In this document: one piece after another, positions 59,586 to 64,000 of the stretch
Layout of the letters: every line of letters starts with the position of its first letter
Numbering within the stretch: the first letter of the stretch is position 1
DNA from: CAVYXF01 sp963772335
Lineage (GTDB): Bacteria; Pseudomonadota; Alphaproteobacteria; Rhizobiales; Rhodomicrobiaceae
DNA: 64,000 nucleotides
Assembly: GCA_963772335.1 (NCBI GenBank)
Contig: CAVYXF010000011.1
Location: forward strand, 1 to 64,000
Direction of reading: 5' to 3'
Made by a program: the position numbers and the translations under genes
Notes under the pieces: model-generated
The model's database searches: none
The model's input: the letters and a program-made list of their open reading frames with translations, nothing else
Told to the model about the DNA's origin: nothing

Positions 59586-60533
59586 ATGACCGGGCGGGAT
59601 GTCATCCTCCAGGTCGCGCAGGTTCTCACGACGCTGCTGTTCGCACCGCTCCTGCAAGGCGTCATCCTGCAATTCGAGGAGCGCGTCCAGCGCGGCCAGG
59701 GGCCGGGGATCTTCCAGCCCTATCGCGACCTCTGGAAGCTGTTCCACAAGCAGGTCGTCGTGCCGGAGACCGCCTCCTGGCTGTATTGGCTAGCACCCAT
59801 CGTCGCATTCACCACGACCCTAACCGTTCCAATCCTGATCCCTGTGCTGACGAATTACCCGCTCCCGCTTTCGGACATGGGAGACATCCTCGGCGGCGGT
59901 CTCATCCTCACGCTCGGCTCGTTCATGATCACACTCGCGGGCCTCGATACGCGCAGCGCCTATGGCGGCATCGGCTCCAGCCGGGCGGTCATGATCGCAA
60001 TCCTGGCCGAGCCGACGCTGATCCTCGTCTTTGTCGGCATCACCCTGCTGGCCAAGGCAATGCTGCCCTTCGTGGTCAACCATCTCCTGGTCGCCGAACC
60101 CTCCATCTATTGGGGGCCGACGCATCTGTTCCTGGTCGCGGCGTTCTTCGTGCTGCTGCTCGTCGAGACCGACCGGCTCCCGATCCACTCGAGCACACAC
60201 ATCGAAATCTACATGATCGAGGAGGCGCGGATCCTGGAATATTCCGGCCCCATGCTCGCCATCCTGAAATGGGCGTCGATGATGAAGCAATTCATCCTCT
60301 ATACCATCTTCTGCAACGTGCTGCTGTTTCCCTGGGCCCTGTCCTATCACGGTACCGCGCCCGGGATTGCCGGGTCGATGGCCGCGTTGGCCCTGAAATT
60401 CCTGATGGTCGCCTGTGTCGTCGTCGTCGTCGAGACTATGCAGTCGCGCCTTCGCTTCTACCGCTATCAGGAGCCGCTTGCGGCCTCCTTCCTGCTCGCC
60501 ATTCTGGCCATCGTCGGCACACAGATGAGCTGA
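59586..60533 (+). CDS. hyfC: hydrogenase-4-like membrane subunit HyfC (NuoH-like)
   Basis: Membrane subunit of 315 residues with about eight helices: LLQGVILQFEERVQRGQGPG, FQPYRDLWKLFHKQVV and VETDRLPIHSSTHIEIYMIE, matching HycD/HyfC. It anchors the peripheral arm in hydrogenase-4-type complexes and carries the quinone-site-like loop. ATG 59586 is chosen over a TTG at 59487 that reads through the region after the riboswitch. No hyfB precedes it. hyfE follows after three bases. Confidence 0.9.
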   Translation: MTGRDVILQVAQVLTTLLFAPLLQGVILQFEERVQRGQGPGIFQPYRDLWKLFHKQVVVPETASWLYWLAPIVAFTTTLTVPILIPVLTNYPLPLSDMGDILGGGLILTLGSFMITLAGLDTRSAYGGIGSSRAVMIAILAEPTLILVFVGITLLAKAMLPFVVNHLLVAEPSIYWGPTHLFLVAAFFVLLLVETDRLPIHSSTHIEIYMIEEARILEYSGPMLAILKWASMMKQFILYTIFCNVLLFPWALSYHGTAPGIAGSMAALALKFLMVACVVVVVETMQSRLRFYRYQEPLAASFLLAILAIVGTQMS

Positions 60534-60536
60534 CCC

Positions 60537-61217
60537 ATGCTCGCGGCGCACCTCGACCCCCTTCCGGCCTCGCTGTTCAGCCTTCTGGCGATCGGCAGCC
60601 TGCTGCTGTCCTTCGTGATGCTCGGCTCCCGCTGGCTGCGGCACTATCTGTTCGCCTTCGCCGCTCAGTCGTGGCTCATCGCCCTCCTCTCGGCTGCGGT
60701 CGGCTTTTACGGGAACTACCCCGAGCTTTATATCGTCGCCCTGCTGACGGCGGCATTTCGCGGCCTGTTCCTGCCCTATCTGATCTTCCGCATCATCCGC
60801 CGCCTCGAAGTCAGCCGTGAGGTCCATGTCATCCTGCAGGCCAGCTCCAGCCTGGTGATCGGGGGGCTCGCCGTCATATTCGCTCTCGCGGTATCCTATC
60901 GCATCGGCACGGCGCTCAATCTGGCCGGCACGATTGTCGTTCTGGCGCTCACCGTCATGCTGTCGATGAAGCTGATCGGCTTTCTGATGCTGTCCGTCCG
61001 GCATGAGGCGATCAGCCAGATTCTCGGCCTTCTCGTCCTGGAGAACGGCGTGTTCCTCGGCGCCCAGATCCTCGTGCCAGGAATGCCGCTGCTGATCGAG
61101 ATCGTCATTCTGTTCGATCTGCTGATCGTGGTCGCCTGCTTCGGCGTGCTCGTCCAATATCTCCTCAGCCATGTCGGCACAACCAGCTCGCTGAAGCTCA
61201 AACGGCTGGTGGGGTGA
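60537..61217 (+). CDS. hyfE: hydrogenase-4-like membrane subunit HyfE
   Basis: Seven-helix protein of 226 residues: RWLRHYLFAFAAQSWLIALL, a long middle section, VRHEAISQILGLLVLENGVF and PLLIEIVILFDLLIVVACFG. This is the HyfE pattern; its end resembles NuoK. It lies in the membrane arm between the antiporter-like and NuoH-like subunits. Tightly spaced with hyfC and hyfF. Confidence 0.9.
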   Translation: MLAAHLDPLPASLFSLLAIGSLLLSFVMLGSRWLRHYLFAFAAQSWLIALLSAAVGFYGNYPELYIVALLTAAFRGLFLPYLIFRIIRRLEVSREVHVILQASSSLVIGGLAVIFALAVSYRIGTALNLAGTIVVLALTVMLSMKLIGFLMLSVRHEAISQILGLLVLENGVFLGAQILVPGMPLLIEIVILFDLLIVVACFGVLVQYLLSHVGTTSSLKLKRLVG

Positions 61218-61223
61218 CGACCA

Positions 61224-62702
61224 ATGATCGGCGCTCTCACATCGGCACTGACCCTGGGGCCAGCCACGGCGATCATCCTCATTCTCGTCATCCGCCGGCC
61301 TCGTGCGGCCGAGGCGATCAACCTCGTCGCGAGCGCAATCTCCCTTCTTGCCATCCTGGCCATCCTGGTTCTGGCGCCAGGCGTCAAGACGACCTTCTGG
61401 AGAGGCTACGTCATCATCGACGGGCTCGGCACATGGACGGTTCTCTGCGCGGCGCTGGTCTATTTTCTGGCCTCGATCTATGCGGTCGGATATATGCGCC
61501 TGCTCGGCGAAACGAGGCGCCTGCACCGCTTCTATGCCATGTTCGCGGCATTCGCCCTGAGCACGCTCATCGGGCCGCTGATGAACAACGCCGGGCTCTA
61601 TTGGATCGCCATCGAACTCACCACCCTCATCAGCACCTTCCTGATCGCCTTCGAGCGGGAGGCCGTGAGCATCGAAGCGGCGTGGAAATACATCATCATC
61701 GTCTCGGCCGGGATCAGCCTGGCCCTGCTTGGCACCGTTCTCTTCTATTGGAGCGGCACCTTCGTCCTCGGCCCCACCTATGACATGACCTGGGACACGC
61801 TTCAGGGCATCGCGCCGAAGCTCAACCCCGCGCTGGTGTCGCTGTCCTTTCTCCTCGTCCTGATCGGCTACGGCACCAAGGTCGGTCTAGCCCCCATGCA
61901 TACCTGGCTGCCCGACGCCCATAGCGAAGCCCCAGCGCCGGTGTCGGCGATGCTCTCCGGGGCGCTGCTCAATACGGCCATGGTCGGAATTCTGCGCTAT
62001 CTAGCCGTGGCAGACGCGGCCGGCATCGCGACGCTGGCGCGCGGCACGCTTCTGGGGCTTGGCGCATTATCGCTTTTCATCGCGACGCTGTTCATCGTGC
62101 GTCAGACCGGCATCAAGCGCTTGATGGCCTATTCCAGCGTCGAGCACATGGGCATCATCGCCCTCGGCTTCGGTTTCGGCGGGCCGCTCGGCACCGCCGG
62201 CGCGCTCTATCACATGCTCAATCACTCGCTCAACAAATCGGCGATGTTCTTCGGCGCCGGCAGCGTGATGCGTGCCTACGGCACCAAGCGCATTCCGAGT
62301 ATCCGCGCTGTTTCCCAGAACCTGCCGGTGATCGGAGGCCTATGGCTTGCGGCAGCGGTGGCGATCACCGGGGCTCCTCCGTTCGCCCTGTTCCTCAGCG
62401 AGTTGACGATCATCCGCTCCGGTCTTCAGGACGGGCGCTACGCACTGGTGGCGCTGATGGCGATCCTGCTCATCGTCATCTTCGTCGGCTTCCTCAATCA
62501 CTTCCGCGCCATGTATTTCGAGGATGGAGAGACGCCGCACCAGCCGGAGGTTAGGATCAGCGCCTGGTGCATCCTGCCCATGTGGCTGGCGGTGCTACCG
62601 CTGTTTGTCATGGGCATCTGGTGGCCTCCGGCGTTCTGGGATCATTTCCTCCAAATTGCACAATCACTCGCGATTGTCGTGCCAACGGGAGCGTCACAAT
62701 GA
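61224..62702 (+). CDS. hyfF: hydrogenase-4-like antiporter subunit HyfF
   Basis: Mrp/NuoM-like proton-channel subunit of 492 residues with about 14 helices. Conserved blocks: WIAIELTTLISTFLIAFERE (the channel glutamate), YGTKVGLAPMHTWLPDAHSE with the lysine and PDAHSEAPAP, AYSSVEHMGIIALGFGFGG and MLNHSLNKSAMFFGAGS. It would pump ions when the complex works. It overlaps hyfG by four bases. Confidence 0.93.
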   Translation: MIGALTSALTLGPATAIILILVIRRPRAAEAINLVASAISLLAILAILVLAPGVKTTFWRGYVIIDGLGTWTVLCAALVYFLASIYAVGYMRLLGETRRLHRFYAMFAAFALSTLIGPLMNNAGLYWIAIELTTLISTFLIAFEREAVSIEAAWKYIIIVSAGISLALLGTVLFYWSGTFVLGPTYDMTWDTLQGIAPKLNPALVSLSFLLVLIGYGTKVGLAPMHTWLPDAHSEAPAPVSAMLSGALLNTAMVGILRYLAVADAAGIATLARGTLLGLGALSLFIATLFIVRQTGIKRLMAYSSVEHMGIIALGFGFGGPLGTAGALYHMLNHSLNKSAMFFGAGSVMRAYGTKRIPSIRAVSQNLPVIGGLWLAAAVAITGAPPFALFLSELTIIRSGLQDGRYALVALMAILLIVIFVGFLNHFRAMYFEDGETPHQPEVRISAWCILPMWLAVLPLFVMGIWWPPAFWDHFLQIAQSLAIVVPTGASQ

Positions 62703-64000
62703 ACGGCACCCGCATGAAGACGGTCACCGTCGAGACGCTTGCGAGCGAGGCGCAGGCATTGCGCGAGGCCGGCGGGCGAATGCAGTTCGCCTATGCCTGG
62801 CTGCCGCCTGGCGGCGATGTCGAGGTCCGCTATGTCTGCGCCATCCCGCATCAGCGCGAGTTCGAGACATGGGTTCTTCCGTCGGCCCGCGAGATCCCGA
62901 GCCTCGCCCGGATTTGGCCGCTGCTCGGCTGGTACGAGCGGGAGATGATGGACCTGAACGGAATCCGTTTCACCGGCCATCCCGAACCTTATCCGTTGGT
63001 ACTTCGCAATGGCGATTCCACGCAGATCGACAGCCGCGACTTCAGCGAGCATCCGCCCGCCAACGGCGAACACCACCTCCCCGCCATCGAAGCCGGCGAG
63101 GTCCAGCAGCTTCCCTTCGGGCCGGTCCGAGCCGATGTGCTGGAATCGGCGGAATTTATCTTCTTCTATGTCGGCGAGCACATCATCCACTATCAGCCGC
63201 GACTCTTCTTCAAACATCGCGGCATGGAGTGGCGATTCGAGGGCGTCCCGCCGGATCAGGCAGCGGTGATTGCCGAGCGGGTATCAGGGGTCGGCAGCGT
63301 GGCGCACGCGCTGGCCTATTGCGAGGCGGCCGAGCGCGCGGCGGACTGCGAGGTCCCGCCCCGCGCGCGGGCCCTGCGCGTTCTGCTGGCCGAGCTGGAG
63401 AGGATCTACAATCATCTGCATTATCTGGGCCATCTCTGCCATACGACGACGCTCAAGGTCGGCGAGGCGCAGGGCAAGCTGCTCGAAGAGAGAGCCAAAC
63501 AGCTGAATGCGCGGCTGGCGGGAAGCCGCTTGCTGCGCAGCATGATGGTTCCCGGCGGGCTCCGGCGCGACCTTGCGCCCGGCAAATGGCTGGGCGAGGA
63601 ATTGGAGGCGCTGCGGGTCGATTTCGTCGCCTATTGCGAGCGCCTCGAAGCGTCGGAAAGCCATCTCGACCGCCTGATTACGACGGGCCTTTTTCCCCAT
63701 CGCGTGGCTTTCGACCAGGGCGCCACCGGCCCGATCGAACGTGCCTCCGGCCTCGACCGCGACCTTCGGCGCGACCATCCTTATGCGGATTACGCCGCGC
63801 TTCCTCTCGCGGTGACAAGCTTCAAGGAAGGCGACGCCTATGCGCGCGCGCGGGTTCGCATTACCGAATTGGAAGCGGCTTTCGCGCTCTGCCAGCGCGT
63901 CCTGCTCCTCCTCGAGCCAGGAGAGGTGCGCGTCCCGTGCGATCCTGCGCCACTGTCCGAAGGCTTGGGGTGGGCGGAGTCTCCGCGCGGGTCGCTGTTC
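62699..64000 (+). CDS. hyfG: hydrogenase-large-subunit-like HyfG lacking N-terminal nickel ligands (3' partial)
   Basis: At least 434 residues, running off the window. Residues 25-125 are the NuoC-like domain (WYEREMMDLNGIRFTGHPEP); then comes the NuoD/HycE-like large subunit (FIFFYVGEHIIHYQPRLFFK; ERIYNHLHYLGHLCHTTTLK). At the place where nickel-iron hydrogenases have R-x-C-G-x-C, this protein reads RVSGVGS (Ser196, Gly199), so two nickel ligands are missing. It is best seen as part of an energy-converting hydrogenase-related (Ehr) complex without hydrogenase chemistry. A small subunit HyfI should follow outside the window. Confidence 0.9.
   Translation, partial: MNGTRMKTVTVETLASEAQALREAGGRMQFAYAWLPPGGDVEVRYVCAIPHQREFETWVLPSAREIPSLARIWPLLGWYEREMMDLNGIRFTGHPEPYPLVLRNGDSTQIDSRDFSEHPPANGEHHLPAIEAGEVQQLPFGPVRADVLESAEFIFFYVGEHIIHYQPRLFFKHRGMEWRFEGVPPDQAAVIAERVSGVGSVAHALAYCEAAERAADCEVPPRARALRVLLAELERIYNHLHYLGHLCHTTTLKVGEAQGKLLEERAKQLNARLAGSRLLRSMMVPGGLRRDLAPGKWLGEELEALRVDFVAYCERLEASESHLDRLITTGLFPHRVAFDQGATGPIERASGLDRDLRRDHPYADYAALPLAVTSFKEGDAYARARVRITELEAAFALCQRVLLLLEPGEVRVPCDPAPLSEGLGWAESPRGSLF

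Noticed and set aside
59820..61526. 568-codon minus-strand frame over hyfC-hyfF
   Set aside because: Antisense shadow; Gln/Asp/Glu-rich composition typical of reversed membrane-protein genes.

Overview
The window is high-GC DNA that looks like an alphaproteobacterium of the Hyphomicrobiales (rhizobia/methylotroph-methanotroph side). The basis is the Trb/TraF conjugation module with DUF2285 and RdfS-like excision genes, typical of rhizobial integrative and conjugative elements (ICEs), plus the codon use and group II intron type. The species cannot be named from the sequence.

Region 1 (1-11.4 kb) is one end of an ICE-type conjugation module: a trbE whose frame runs on into trbJ, then trbL, trbF, trbG, trbI, a DUF736 gene, an MFS transporter, an AlpA-like regulator, a split DUF6499/DUF2285 gene resembling the excision activator FseA, an RdfS-like excisionase and the TraF peptidase. 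Region 2 (11.9-18.2 kb) is a tight redox operon: a GltD-like flavoprotein with ferredoxin clusters, pyruvate:ferredoxin oxidoreductase (nifJ) and a dihydroorotate-dehydrogenase-like protein, closed by a Rho-independent terminator.

Region 3 (18-53 kb) is a mosaic of metal, stress and export genes mixed with debris. Intact parts include a P1B-4-like metal ATPase, a ferritin-like/VIT pair and a second VIT copy, a TauE permease behind a perfect 12-bp palindrome next to a ModE-type regulator, ArsR, TrmB and two Crp-family regulators, two HlyD-FtsX-ABC exporters and carbamate kinase. Broken parts include two sensor kinases, mgtA, pieces of IS3, IS256 and IS630 elements, two fragments of group II intron reverse transcriptase, and gene stumps (AhpC tail, DUF4209/DUF4336, OTCase tail). 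Several otherwise complete genes are cut by a single amber codon.

Region 4 (52.1-64 kb) is the most striking part. It holds three fluoride (crcB-motif) riboswitches within 4 kb. One, on the minus strand, controls a short ORF and two MutS-like ATPases, with a visible translational switch. One faces a broken MFS gene. One stands before a hydrogenase-4-like operon (hyfC, E, F, G) that runs off the window. HyfG lacks the N-terminal pair of nickel-ligand cysteines, so the complex is probably a hydrogenase-related ion-translocating complex rather than a true hydrogenase. Between the riboswitches lie a complete MFS gene and decayed nuclease, ChrB and HIT genes. Together this reads as a fluoride-response locus that has been repeatedly rearranged. 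No crcB or CLC-F fluoride exporter is visible in the window.
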